Assembly (NCBI GenBank): GCA_945910005.1
Contig: OX246747.1
Span: 36,948,097 to 37,012,096 of the forward strand
Direction of reading: 5' to 3'
From: Isoperla grammatica
Lineage: Eukaryota > Arthropoda > Insecta > Plecoptera > Perlodidae
DNA length: 64,000 bases
Position 1 is the first letter of the stretch; each line of letters starts with the position of its first letter. The notes beneath the pieces were generated by a model that ran no database searches, was not told the DNA's origin, and saw only the letters and a program-made list of their open reading frames with translations. Positions 11,351 to 23,600 of the stretch are shown here, piece after piece. A program made the translations under genes and the position numbers.

Positions 11351-11355
11351 TTTGT

Positions 11356-11422
11356 AAAGTTTTAAGATTGATTGATTGATTGATTAAGCCCAAATAATCA
11401 ATCAATCTTAAAACTTTACAAC
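11356..11422. repeat. Short perfect hairpin
   Basis: Arms containing GTAAAGTTTTAAGATTGATT and its complement flank a short spacer (AAGCCCAAA region). No coding capacity. It is next to a family R fragment. Confidence 0.8.
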
Positions 11423-11525
11423 AATAGACCATTTTAAAAATGATCCAAGTATCTTTTCTTGTTTCTCCCCACGGTCCTCTTAATCTTCAAGAATAACAAT
11501 ACACAACGTACAAAGTACTTTCAAT

Positions 11526-11812
11526 AGGGCACTAGCAACACCAAAAGACAACAATGAAACAAATTAATTGAATCGATGGACAAACAACAAGCTGTCAAAA
11601 AATAATCTCATCTGATTTTGGAAAACAAACCAAAAAACAAACAAATACACTACAAAACTTTCACTTGGTCGTTGTCTATCATTAAATGTTTTAAATGGCG
11701 AGCAGTTACTATTGATACACTTGTTTTTATTTGTATGGTTGCAATTTTATTATTTTGACAGCTGATGGTTTGTCCATCAGTTCAATTCATTTGTTCCATT
11801 GTTGTAGTCCTG
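11526..11812. mobile_element. MITE family M4, copy 2
   Basis: Begins AGGGCACTAGCAACACCAAA and ends near TTCATTTGTTCCATTGTTGT; the last few bases of the right terminus are missing. A family R fragment precedes it. Confidence 0.75.
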
Positions 11813-12089
11813 ATGTAACGTCAGTTGCGGGTTTCCTATACTTTGAGCTTTGAATTGTGCCAAGATTATAGCTTGAATTTCCTTACTGTACAAAGTACTT
11901 TCAATCCAACCGTGTCTAAGTTACTCCGGCTGTATATTCCTCATCTTCTCGTTAACCCTTCGGCGATAATTAAGATTTACTTCGATTATCCGATATAGCA
12001 GCAGAAACATCACAGATTACTGAGCACTTCGCTTCTCTGCTCGATATAATACACCTTCGCAGGTTTAAACACGCACAGGCCGAAAAGAC

Positions 12090-12500
12090 GTTATTCAGAA
12101 TTGATCTAGAAGGCCGTGATAAGCTCTATCTAAGGGTCCTTGATAGTTATGTTAAGATGCATTTTTTACTGTTGTGCATTGTTGTCATTGAAGATCTAGA
12201 GGGCCGTGATTAATTCTATCTAATGGTACGTTTACAGCTACGCGTTGCGAGCGAAGTAAGGGCGCGAGCTCCAATCAGCGGCCAAGTTTCAAGCAAAGAA
12301 GTTAATAGTTTCACGCAAACTCGGCCACTGATTGGAGCTCGCGCCCTCGCTTCGCTCGCAACGCGTAGCTGTAAACGTACCATTAGGGTCTATGATAGTT
12401 TTCAAATGTCATGTTAGGGTGCAATCTTCACTGTTGTGCATTGTTGTCATTGAAGATCTAGATGGCCGTGATTTTAATTCTATCTTAGTGTCTTAGATCA
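12090..12500. repeat. Dispersed repeat R, several units
   Basis: Several successive copies of GGCCGTGAT.. CTATCTAAGGGTCCT .. GTTATGTTAAG .. CACTGTTGTGCATTGTTGTC .. GAAGATCTAGA. One unit is interrupted at 12224-12382 by a hairpin MITE. The units alternate with partly complementary blocks, so the array can fold extensively. Confidence 0.7.
12224..12382. mobile_element. Hairpin MITE nested in repeat R (TGGTACGTTTACAGC termini)
   Basis: Long terminal inverted repeats (about 65 nt per arm) beginning TGGTACGTTTACAGCTACGC. TAA flanks it on the left and TTA on the right. It interrupts the family R phrase CTATCTAAGGGTC, giving an internal empty-site comparison. The open frame spanning it is a palindrome artefact. 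Confidence 0.85.
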
Positions 12501-12589
12501 ATTCTGAAAAAGGTCCATTCAACATACACAATTTTCAGAATATACAAATTAATTACTCGCCAGCCTATAAAAACAATTGTCTAATATAC

Positions 12590-13010
12590 CGTTTTAAAAT
12601 GATCGAGAACTGTTCGTCATATTTTTATCACGGTCTTCTAGATCTTCATGTACAACAATACACAACCATTAATAATGTAAAATCAAGATTAATACTAATA
12701 GAAGACGATCTTGTATGCATCGAAGAAAATTGATATAACATTTGCAAAGTAGTAGTTATAACAGACGATTTTAAAAATTCAACTAGAATCCACAAAGTAA
12801 ATCATGGTCCTCTAAATCTTCACTGGCAACAATACAAACTTGTTTTCAAATGTTATATCAAGGTAATTTTTCATTGTTGTGCTTTGATGTCCTTGTCATT
12901 GAAAATTTAGAGGACCGCGATTAACTCTATCCAACGGTCCTATATCAATTTTTAAAACTAGTCTATTGTTGTGAATTGTTGTAGAAGATATAGAAGACCG
13001 TGATGAGAAA
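12590..13010. repeat. Dispersed repeat R, further units
   Basis: Diverged family R units (TCTAGATCTTCATG, ACAACAATACACAACC, GATCTTGTATGCATCGAAGA, GAGGACCGCGATTAACTCTA) in alternating orientation. Confidence 0.6.
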
Positions 13011-14032
13011 CCTACAAAGCCTTCTACATCATTTCCCGCAGCGTAGATGTGTCACTCAAGAAAATAAGATAAACAAAACGTACAAGTTCAGACAGTCTTC
13101 TATTGTGTTCAAAACAGAGCTAGTTAATTTGCAGTAGTTCCAACGCAGACGCGGTCGGTCATACTCAAAATAGTTCTGCTCAACTTTAAAATTACACTAA
13201 TTTGGTTGCACTAATTGGATCGTGTGAATACCGCTTAGTTGCGGACGAACGCATCCAATCACAAACAACATAGTACTGACAAACATTAGATCCAATTGCA
13301 ATTTAATTTACCTATACACAATGCTACACTACATAAACTGATTATAATAATGTTATCGGTTCATTATATTATGATTTTAACAATTAATTGAGCTGAAATG
13401 TAATATGCTTTTGTTAATTTCAAATATCGAATCATTAGTTAAATGGTGATGGGTGATTTTCCACTCTAATGAAATTAATGACGAATACAATAACAATTAT
13501 AATCGTGACGGTAGAATTAATGATGATAATAATGTTTACAAAATTATCAATGCCAATGGTAAAAAGATGTTTTTTAAATATGAGTTTCCAAAATACTGGT
13601 CATTAGGTTATTTAACACTAATTAATGCTAAAGCTGGGATGCACTCCTACCAACAGCCATCTGACAGTCCTTTAAAAACCAAATGAAAAGTTGTCACTAT
13701 GGATTTGTATACGAAATATTTTGTTCTATTTATTATTAGTATATTTTTGATAGTGTTATCTAAGATAGAATAGGTTATTTTTGTGAACTAAAAATTCATC
13801 ATTGGAAATTAAGTTTTTTCAGCGTTTTTGTTTAGTTTAGGGTTGCTAAACAAATACGCGTGTAATAATAATATTTCTCTTTGTTTCACTCAGAAAGAAG
13901 AGTGCGTTTGAGTTCTGCAATCTATATTGTTTTCCGTTGCCGAAGATATGAAACAATTCTACAGTCACGAGCAAGATCACATTTTAACTCTCAAGACGAC
14001 AATAAAAAGAACAACGTCAAACATCTTGAACA
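13010..14032. other. Gene-free AT-rich stretch
   Basis: The 77-codon frame at 13453-13686 is Asn/Asp-rich with no recognisable domain or splice signal. I see no support for a gene. Confidence 0.4.
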
Positions 14033-14227
14033 ATAGGGAGGCGTAACAAATGCACAGAGAGCGTTGCGAGCGATCTGGCCAACAGTCTATTTGACTTCTT
14101 TGGAATCGATAATAATTAGTACACTGCCTTCTAGAGAGGTTTTCGGTGACTTCTAGCAGGCAGAGCTCAGTGGCCGGAACGCTCGCAGCGCTGCAGTGTA
14201 GTCGTTTGTTTATTGTACGCCCCCCCA
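14033..14227 (-). mobile_element. MITE family M1 (TATGGGGAGGCGTA termini), internally deleted copy
   Basis: Shares both termini with full copies of about 266 bp at 18382, 22829 and 53182: AGGGAGGCGTAACAAA.. and ..GTCGTTTGTTTATTGTACGC. About 70 bp of the interior is missing. Confidence 0.8.
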
Positions 14228-14604
14228 TGCGCCCCCCCCTACAGCGACGCATGTCAGTTGACGTACACCGCCCCTTGTTCTCAACACTTCCATCACAACA
14301 ATGCCCGTGTGAACGGCCAGCTACCACCTTGACCTCACTCGACCCAATGTCCGAGAGTGTAAATGTTATAAATAGTCGCCCAAACCACAATCGCCGTGCG
14401 TCATCGCAGGTAGCCGGGGCCTACACAGCCTCTATTTCCATCAATTTAGACTCTTTATCGCATCCCCAGAAACTACTGTTAAACGGAGGAATCTTGCGCT
14501 GTTGCCAGACTTACTGGCTGTACAGTGTGCGTCATAATGCGGACAACACAAGCTTTGGTGGGAACAAAGTGTGACATTCCCAGAAACTGTTAAGAGGAAA
14601 AAGG

Positions 14605-14897
14605 TTAAAGCCTGTCCACTCATAGTAGAAACGAAACGTTTAGAGCTAATGACCAATGTTTGTCTAATAGACCGTGAAATAGGGTTTAAAAGGCCAACAG
14701 GTAGCGCGCTGTTGTCATTTTCTTGCAATTATTATTCTTTCAAAAGGTGACATTCTTTCGACTTCCGTTATTAAAAAATTGGCAACTGTGTTTTGCTAGT
14801 AAATCTTGGTTTACAAGCCGATTATAATGGTTCAATACAAAAACATGGCCTATTAGCTATAAACGTTTCGTTTCTACTATGAGCGGACAGGCTTTAA
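14605..14897. mobile_element. MITE with TTAAAGCCTGTCC termini
   Basis: 293 bp with near-perfect inverted repeats of about 45 nt (left begins TTAAAGCCTGTCCACTCATA). TTA/TAA at the outer edges fits a TWA-type target. Single copy in the window. Confidence 0.8.
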
Positions 14898-14899
14898 CA

Positions 14900-15405
14900 A
14901 ACAGGCAAAGTTAAAGATTTTATTGATTCAAGATATTAAAAACATTATTCAAAGTGTATATTTTGTTTTATACCTGCTAAATGATGAATTCACAATCTTT
15001 CAACCAATTAAAATTTCTTTATAAATTTTTTAATTAATCAATGAAATGACAGTCGTAACAAATTCAATAGTATATAGTTTTCAAACTCATCGTTTAGGTG
15101 ATACAAAATCAAATCGCCAGTCAGCATGTATCACTGTATCCATATCATGAAGCGTTCTCAAGAAACCATTGCAAGCTTACCGATATCCAGTATTGACTCG
15201 CGCTAGAAACACTCGGCGCATCAACAAGTGTTGTGGGGCTACAACCCGTTAGCATGTTGAGCAATGAAGCTATCGTGTAATCTCTGTCGGGCTATCATAG
15301 CGTGGGGATCTCGAACTACTGTACCTGCTTTAATACCTGTTGGACCTACTACTACTATTATTCCCATGTCTTTGATCACGGCCTACTTCTACTATTATTC
15401 CAATA
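14900..15405. other. Gene-free stretch
   Basis: No exon or element recognised. The short frame at 15264-15455 lacks any support. Confidence 0.4.
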
Positions 15406-15704
15406 GGGCACTAGCAACACCGAAAGCCAACAATGGAACAAATGAATTGAGCTGATGGACAAACCATCAGCTGTCAAAATAATAAAATTGCAACCATAGC
15501 AATAAAAACAAGTGTAGCAATAGTAACTGCTCGACATTTAAAACTTTTAATGATAGACAACGACTAAGTGACAGTTTTGTATGTGTATTTGTTTGTTTTT
15601 TGTTTTGTTTTCCAAAATCAGATGAGATTATTTTTTGACAGCTTGTTGTTTGTCCATCGATTCAATTCATTTGTTTCATTGTTGTCCTTCGGTGTTGCTA
15701 GTGC
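15406..15704. mobile_element. MITE family M4, copy 3 (best preserved)
   Basis: 299 bp with inverted ends GGGCACTAGCAACACCGAAA and the complement of GGCACTAGCAACACCGAAGG. The inverted homology continues inward for about 70 nt per side. Confidence 0.85.
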
Positions 15705-16044
15705 CGTATATCTTTGACGACGGCTAGATAACAAAAGTGTTAGTATTTTGATCCGTTCCGTTGGGGACAACATCCGTATTCGGGTATCGACGTTTAAGGC
15801 ACTGGGTATTCGCAACATTAAGGTCCGAATTCGCCAAACTTTTTAATCGGCCGGTTTACTAACCTCGGTTTGGTTACCATGATTTCAACAAACATTACAT
15901 ACAAGTTCCAAGGTGGCTTCTACCGGGCGCCATTTTTTAATCAACCCCGGAATTCAGTTTTGTATCAACTATTGGCAATGAATGTTTATATTTGAAAGTT
16001 TTTTAAATAGATTGTTTAGCCGATACAAAACCATATCCCTCGTT

Positions 16045-16200
16045 TAAATCTAGATCTTCAATGACAACAATGCACAACAGTAAAAAATGCACCTTAACAT
16101 AACATTTGAAAACAAGTTGTTATTGTTGAGCATTGTTGTCATTGATCCATCAAGGACCCGTAGATAGAAGTAATCCCGGCCTTCTAGATCAATTCTGTAA
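16045..16200 (-). repeat. Dispersed repeat R copy
   Basis: Contains TCTAGATCTTCAATGACAAC, AATGCACAACAG, ATGCACCTTAACATAACATT and AAGGACCCGTAGATAGAAG, as in the copies near 63095-63310. Confidence 0.65.
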
Positions 16201-16525
16201 ATCAACTATAAAATTTACAAAATACAGCCCCGTATCAATAACCGACCGACAGTACGTTGGAAATCCTTAAGCTCCACCGCAAGTTGCACTTAAGATTTTT
16301 GCTTAAGCTCCTTCGAAAGTAACGTAGTAATAAAGTAAGGGTCATGAGTAGACATAAACTGTTGAAAGACAAACCGAAGCCCTCTAATGAATGCCCGATC
16401 ACGAAGAGCTCTAAAGAATCGTGTCTCAAGCAGCCCAAACGCCAACACCCATAAACGGGTTGGAAAATATATTTTTTTAATTGAAAATATTAGAAAAATC
16501 CGAAAAAAACTCCACATATTACCTT

Positions 16526-16620
16526 AGCCCCACTGTGTCCTATAATAGCCCCATACACATTATCTGATGCAAAGCCCCACTGTGTCCTATAATAGCCCCA
16601 TACACATTATCTGATGCAAA
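16526..16620 (+). repeat. 47-bp tandem duplication
   Basis: Two direct, essentially identical copies beginning AGCCCCACTGTGTCCTATAA at 16526 and 16573. Confidence 0.9.
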
Positions 16621-16699
16621 ACCAGATAGATAGAGTGTTGTCATGATTCAGCCCCTAGTGTGACCCGTTTTAGCCCCATTGGCGGGGCTAAACTTGAAC

Positions 16700-18381
16700 A
16701 CAATAACCACCATACTTTACAAAAATAATGTTCTCGAGAAAACTCCTGTTAATTTGGTAAGATAAATCCAAAATACATTAGATAAAACCAAAAAATCACT
16801 TGATATATGCTTAAAATTGTCCGTTTTAGCCCCGGATTACCCTATTGCGTAAGTTAAAAAAAAGCTAACAGGGAAATCTTTCTTTCCTTCTGATCGGCTT
16901 CTACAAACGAAACATTTCATTTGATACCAAATGAACAGTACACTTCAAGTTCAAAACTAACTTCGCTACGCACCAGCGAGCACGTGCTAAGATCCACCAC
17001 CCCCCTCCCCCTCCCCTCCCGACCTTGTCCTAACCGATCCGCTTCGCTGAACCAATCAGCAACGACTAAAACCAACTTTCTAAACTAAGATACAACGCGT
17101 GGAGTAAAAGTTATACAGAAAGTTCGTGCTTTCGTTCTTTCTCATGTAACCTTCTGCGAGGATTGTGAACTTTGACTTTTACTACGTCGTGCGTGTGCGC
17201 GCTATTATGCCCCAGTGTATGCATACACCCCCCACCCTCCCCCCCCCCCCCCACCCTGCACGCCACCATTCAGCACTCTGCACATTTTGTAATAGCAAAC
17301 AAACCGAAACATCTCTCGTATGTCTAGACGCTTCTTGTTTGTTTTTTGAAACGTTAGTTTGTTAACGAAGGCTTCTGTTGCATTAACCGTAGTTTTTTTT
17401 CTATTTTTGTCTTTTCAACTTGAAATAATATTATACCACGCAATATTGGCGGGTTGATGACAAAAGTGAGGTAAATTGTTATAGCTACCGCTTACCATAT
17501 GTTGGTGTCTTTTTTAATGAGTCGTTTAAATAGAGACTGTTTGTTTATTTTCTTGAAACAAATGTATTAATAAATACCTATCTGTCTGTATTATATTAAA
17601 TCCAATTGTGCCTGGAATTTTTATTAATCTGTTGTTGGATAAATCAATAATAATAATATCTTGAAAACGCTTCAAGATACTGAATGATTGGTTCAGCTAA
17701 ACTATAATTTATTAACTTTCAAACACTGGAATTGTTGTCACGATTTTCTTTCAATAATTCAAAATAAATTGACAATTGAAATTAATATCGCACCAAATAA
17801 CTATTACAACATTTTAAGTCATTGTTTTGCAGATGCAAGTCCAAATTCTGCGTAAAAGGTTGAATTTATATATCTAGTTTGCGAAACCCCCAATTACACT
17901 TTGAAATACTTTTAGTTACAACTTGCACAAAGTAAACCAAAATATATCAGCCCCTAAAGAACACCTATGTTTATAGATATTTCTATATTGCAATACATAT
18001 TTCACAATATAACAGTTTTATTAATGTTTTTCCTCCTAACTAAACAACAGCTATACAAAGAGAACTACCTCCGTTTTTCCACCAACGCCATCAAAGTCTG
18101 CTACTCTCTATCACTTATACGAGTACGCGAATGAATGAATGAGTGAGTGACTGAGTGCATATATCGATTGCCTGCCGCTTTAAATAAATAACGGAATTCT
18201 TCCGTGCAACCCCCCCCCCCCCCCCCCCCTCCCCACTGCCGGCTTCCGACCTAAACATTAACATAGATGATATCGCGACTATAACCGGGGATCGATTAGG
18301 GACATTCATTATTCCACGTGTTTCAAGTGGACCGTGTATTACAGTAGTCTACTGGCTCGACATTTGTTAAATTATACATAA
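16700..18381. other. Gene-free stretch with C homopolymers
   Basis: No gene supported. It contains C-rich runs near 17238-17252 and 18210-18230 and AT-rich sequence. The frame at 17165-17365 runs through the C tract and is not credible. Confidence 0.45.
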
Positions 18382-18647
18382 TATGGGGAGGCGTACAACA
18401 AACGACTACACTGCAGCGCTGCGAGCGTTCCGGCCACTGAGCTCTGCCTGCTAGAAGTCACCGAAAACCTCTCTAGAAGGCAGTGCACTAATATTATTGG
18501 GAAAATATCCATCGATTCCAAAGAAGTCAAGTAGTCTTTCCAATGACTTAGAAATTCGCGTTGTTAAAGGTTGGTGTATCCAATATGCAGTGACTGTTGG
18601 CCGGATCGCTCGCAACGCTCTCTGTGCACTTGTTACGCCTCCCCATA
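18382..18647 (+). mobile_element. MITE family M1, full copy
   Basis: 266 bp. Terminal inverted repeats of about 60 nt start TATGGGGAGGCGTA and pair with a right end reading TGTTACGCCTCCCCATA. The arms share GCGTTGCGAGCG-like blocks. The TA at each edge fits a TA target. The open frame starting at 18497 is internal to the element. Confidence 0.88.
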
Positions 18648-18912
18648 CCCACTTTACATACCCTCGAAACCCTCATGGTAAAAATTGTCATTACTTTTCC
18701 TAATTACTATGTTTTTCCATTTATTTCCGTAGACGCAATAGTGTGTAGACCAGTGGTTGCCAAACAGTGGATCGCGGACAAACGTCTGTCGGCACGTGAA
18801 CAAAAAAACAAACACCTGGATTCACAAGCGGTTCTAAGTCTGTTTCTGATCCTAATCGTGTACCTCTTGTGAAGCCAGGCATCAAGTATATGGTATAGTT
18901 AAGTGGGGACAA

Positions 18913-21509
18913 CTCTTGTGTGTGAACCAGTCTTACAACGGACGGCTAGCGCCCATGCTAACATCCCTCACTCCAGCTCAACACTACACACGTTAGCTGA
19001 GCATGGAGCCTCGCCAACAGCCAAATGGTGAGTCAATTAACACGGGATCTAGAGTCTACTATATGTGTGAACCAGCCTTACAACGGACGGCTAGCGCCCA
19101 TGCTAACACCCCTCACTCCAGCTCAACACTACACACGTTAGCTTAGCATGGAGCCTCGCCAACAGCCAAATGGTGAGTCAATTAACACGGGATCTAGAGT
19201 CTACTATATGTGTGAACCAGCCTTACAACGGACGGCTAGCGCCCATGCTAACGCCCCTCACTCCAGCTCAACACTACACACGTTAGCTTAACATGGAGCC
19301 TCGCCAACAGCCAAATGGTGAGTCAATTAACACGGGATCTAGAGTCTACTATATGTGTGAACAAGCCTTACAACGGACGGCTAGCGCCCATGCTAACACT
19401 CATCACTCCAGCTCAACACTACACACGTTAGCTGAGCATGGAGCCTCGCCAACAGCCAAATGGTGAGTCAATTAACACGGGATCTAGAGTCTACTATATG
19501 TGTGAACCAGCCTTACAACGGACGGTTAGCGCCCATGCTAACACCCCTCACTCCAGCTCAACACTACACACGTTAGCTTAGCATGGAGCCTCGCCAACAG
19601 CCAAATGGTGAGTCAATTAACACGGGATCTAGAGTCTACTATATGTGTGAACCAGCCTTACAACGGACGGCTAGCGCCCATGCTAACATCCCTCACTCCA
19701 GCTCAACACTACACACGTTAGCTTAACATGGAGCCTCGCCAACAGCCAAATGGTGAGTCAATTAACACGGGATCTAGAGTCTACTATATGTGTGAACCAG
19801 CCTTACAACGGACGGTTAGCGCCCATGCTAACACCCCTCACTCCAGCTCAACACTACACACGTTAGCTGAGCATGGAGCCTCGCCAACAGCCAAATGGTG
19901 AGTCAATTAACACGGGATCTAGAGTCTACTATATGTGTGAACCAGCCTTACAACGGACGGTTAGCGCCCATGCTAACACCCCTCACTCCAGCTCAACACT
20001 ACACACGTTAGCTTAGCATGGAGCCTCGCCAACAGCCAAATGGTGAGTCAATTAACACGGGATCTAGAGTCTACTATATGTGTGAACCAGCCTTACAACG
20101 GACGGCTAGCGCCCATGCTAACACCCCTCACTCCAGCTCAACACTACACACGTTAGCTTAGCATGGAGCCTCGCCAACAGCCAAATGGTGAGTCAATTAA
20201 CACGGGATCTAGAGTCTACTATATGTGTGAACCAGCCTTACAACGGACGGTTAGCGCCCATGCTAACACCCCTCACTCCAGCTCAACACTACACACGTTA
20301 GCTTAGCATGGAGCCTCGCCAACAGCCAAATGGTGAGTCAATTAACACGGGATCTAGAGTCTACTATATGTGTGAACCAGCCTTACAACGGACGGTTAGC
20401 GCCCATGCTAACACCCCTCACTCCAGCTCAACACTACACACGTTAGCTTAACATGGAGCCTCGCCAACAGCCAAATGGTGAGTCAATTAACACGGGATCT
20501 AGAGTCTACTATATGTGTGAACCAGCCTTACAACGGACGGTTAGCGCCCATGCTAACACCCCTCACTCCAGCTCAACACTACACACGTTAGCTTAGCATG
20601 GAGCCTCGCCAACAGCCAAATGGTGAGTCAATTAACACGGGATCTAGAGTCTACTATATGTGTGAACCAGCCTTACAACGGACGGCTAGCGCCCATGCTA
20701 ACATCCCTCACTCCAGCTCAACACTACACACGTTAGCTTAACATGGAGCCTCGCCAACAGCCAAATGGTGAGTCAATTAACACGGGATCTAGAGTCTACT
20801 ATATGTGTGAACCAGCCTTACAACGGACGGCTAGCGCCCATGCTAACATCCCTCACTCCAGCTCAACACTACACACGTTAGCTTAACATGGAGCCTCGCC
20901 AACAGCCAAATGGTGAGTGTATTAACACGGGATCTAGAGTCTACTATATGTGTGAACCAGCCTTACAACGGACGGCTAGCGCCCATGCTAACACCCCTCA
21001 CTCCAGCTCAACACTACACACGTTAGCTGAGCATGGAGCCTCGCCAACAGCCAAATGGTGAGTCAATTAACACGGGATCTAGAGTCTACTATATGTGTGA
21101 ACTAGCCTTACAACGGACGGCTAGCGCCCATGCTAACACTCCTCACTCCAGCTCAACACTACACACGTTAGCTGAGCATGGAGCCTCGCCAACAGCCAAA
21201 TGGTGAGTCAATTAACACGGGATCTAGAGTCTACTATATGTGTGAACCAGCCTTACAACGGACGGCTAGCGCCCATGCTAACACCCCTCACTCCAGCTCA
21301 ACACTACACACGTTAGCTTAACATGGAGCCTCGCCAACAGCCAAATGGTGAGTCAATTAACACGGGATCTAGAGTCTACTATATGTGTGAACCAGCCTTA
21401 CAACGGACGGCTAGCGCCCATGCTAACGCCCCTCACTCCAGCTCAACACTACACACGTTAGCTTAACATGGAGCCTCGCCAACAGCCAAATGGTGAGTCA
21501 ATTAACCAG
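18913..21509 (+). repeat. 18-copy 145-bp satellite array
   Basis: Eighteen direct units with an exact 145-bp period; ACAACGG starts fall at 18935 + 145k up to 21400. Units differ at a few sites (CTAGC/TTAGC, ACATCCC/ACACCCC/ACGCCCC, GCTGAGC/GCTTAGC/GCTTAAC). The variants are shuffled among units, as expected from unequal exchange or conversion. Each unit contains CCATGCTAAC and, downstream, GTTAGC-TTA-GCATGG, an imperfect hairpin. Each unit starts with TGTGTGAACCAGCCTTAC, very close to the terminal repeat of the MITEs at 47906 and 57438. No long open frame crosses the array. Confidence 0.97.
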
Positions 21510-22650
21510 CGATCATGGGATTTAGCTAAAATTGACTTTCCCCAAAACAAGTCACGGTGTGAAAATAACACGAGGTTTTAGATTCAGTGCTTTAACCACG
21601 TGGGCGTATTGACGTGGTCAACTGACGGGAGAACTTTAACACACATACTTTTGTAATTGCTACATAAATAAATAAAACAAATAATATTAGCTGAGCGTTC
21701 TGTTCCTCGTTTTTATGTATCGTTATTGCAGCTTTCGAACGGAGATTTGGAGCATGTTAAAATTTAAACCATCCACACGCTTTGATGTAGGTTAAACGCC
21801 TCTATTTTGTGGGAAAATCGGTCAAAAAGTTCACTAGTAACAACATACTCGAAAGAATTCATTAACTAAATTAAAATTTTGACAAAATGTGTTGCGGCAA
21901 TGAGAAAATGTGTGGTAACTACAAACAACGACAAATCTAAGCTATAGGTCTCTTAAAGCAACTTCGGTAATGCTCTCGTCATCAATCAATGACGTGTTTA
22001 CGGTCTCGGCCAACCCCAACAGGTATCTGAATTAGCCACGGCCGCTGGTTGGCTGTTGCTCACCCACCCGTGACGGAAGCATTACCGAAGATGTTGTACG
22101 ACGAGTACATATACACGGACTTATATTGAACCATTGCCATAACTTTGAGAAACTATGGGCATAATGTTTGTGGACGTGCTCGCTTATCGACGCGTCACAC
22201 GGAGCGTTTCCCTAGTATGCATTTATTTAATCACAAACAATTTCGCTTATCACTTATACGTTAATCAGTCACTGTTCTTGCACGCGTCTTTTTGCCGTGA
22301 TTCGCTAGAAAAACGACACCTCTACGAAGAGGGTGGGAGGGGGTAGTAAAAAGTAATTGGAAGTTTTCTTCTTTGAGCCTTTCCCTACAAAAAGCCCTAT
22401 GCAGAAACAGTGATAGATGATGTATTTTACATCCTAGATGAATATTTATTCTATACGTGTCCCGTAACAACCGTATACAGATGCTTCGTCATAGGCTAGC
22501 AACTGTAGCCAATCAGCGATCAGTATTTCAAATTAGGACTCTCTGGTTGGCTACGACTCGCTCGTTTATGACGAAAGAATCTGTAAGGTTGTTTCGAGAC
22601 AAGTATATGAATAAGCTCAACGGTAAACACAATAGACGACTAACAGAATC
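21510..22650. other. Gene-free stretch with two short hairpin elements
   Basis: Hairpin-type elements are seen at about 21959-22095 (CTTCGGTAATGCT..AGCATTACCGAAG) and about 22480-22580 (GTAGCCAATCAGCGATC and GGTTGGCTAC arms, with TCGTCATA..TATGACGA ends). The second resembles elements just 3' of lectin genes 1 and 2 (about 38090-38205 and 47365-47475). No gene supported. Confidence 0.6.
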
Positions 22651-22828
22651 GATCTAGAGGGCCGTGATTACTTCTATCTAAGGCTCCTAGATAGATCAAT
22701 GGTGACAATGCTCAACAATAACAACTAGTTTTCAAAAGGTTATGTTAAGGTGCATTCTTCACTGTTGTGCATTGTTGTTATTGAAGATCTAGGGCCGTGA
22801 TTGAGTCCTAGATCAATTTTGAAAAGGG
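22650..22828 (+). repeat. Dispersed repeat R copy
   Basis: Carries GGGCCGTGATTACTTCTATC, GTTATGTTAAGGTGCATTCT and CACTGTTGTGCATTGTTGTT. Confidence 0.65.
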
Positions 22829-23096
22829 TATGGGGAGGCGTACAACAAACGACTACACTGCAGCGCTTCGAGCGTTTCGGCCACTGAGCTCTGCCTGCTA
22901 GAAGTCACCAAAAACCTCTCTAGAAGCCAGTGCACTAATTATTATTGGGAAAATATCTATCGATTCCAAAGAAGTCAAGTAGTCTTTCCAAAGACTTATA
23001 AATTCTTATTGTTGAAAATTGTGTGTATCCAATATTCAGTGACTGTTGGCCGGATCGCTCGCAACGCTCTCTGTGCACTTGTTACGCCTCCCCATA
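22829..23096 (+). mobile_element. MITE family M1, full copy
   Basis: 268 bp, TATGGGGAGGCGTACAAC to TTACGCCTCCCCATA, nearly identical to the copy at 18382 apart from scattered substitutions. Confidence 0.88.
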
Positions 23097-23389
23097 TTTT
23101 GCCACCCCTGCGCCAACACGGCGCCCTAGGCCCCGGCCTACTTTAACTCATCCACCGCCATCTAGAGGTATAAAGTAATATCGACGAGTGAGCACACTTC
23201 ATCATCGGCTACGTATAGAAGGCGCCGTGAGCACTTAGGTGTAATGGATATAGACACCTAGCTAGCTACATCATCAGTCAACATTAAACATGGATGGAAA
23301 AGTCGCACGTGCTCTCTTGCGCGAGCGATGCCATTACCATAATCAATTCATATCGGCTCGACTTGGCGCAATTACCGAGTAGACGCGAA

Positions 23390-23590
23390 CTATACCGATG
23401 TTGCACGAACCATTCTTGATTGTTATTAGTGTCGTTGTTGTATGAGCTAATCCCGATGTTTCACGACCTATTCCGATTATACACGATCGAGTATGATATT
23501 ACACGATGTTGTACGAGTTACTCCGATCTTAAACGAACATACTATGCCGATGTTTTATGAAGTATACTCCGATGTTAAACGAACGACACT
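23390..23590 (+). repeat. Degenerate short tandem repeat (CCGATGTT..ACGA units)
   Basis: Six to seven diverged units of roughly 25-40 nt with the consensus CCGATGTTnnACGAnnnA. Probably an old minisatellite. Confidence 0.55.
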
Positions 23591-23600
23591 CTATGGATTA

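Noticed and set aside
13453..13686. Asn/Asp-rich 77-codon frame
   Set aside because: Low complexity in AT-rich DNA with no homology, splice signals or second copy.
14146..14574. 142-codon frame and its minus-strand counterpart at 13977-14390
   Set aside because: Largely built from an M1 MITE and its flank; no domain and no splice signals.
18913..21509. CRISPR-like regular array
   Set aside because: Units are contiguous near-identical 145-bp repeats with no unique spacers, in a eukaryotic context; it is a satellite.
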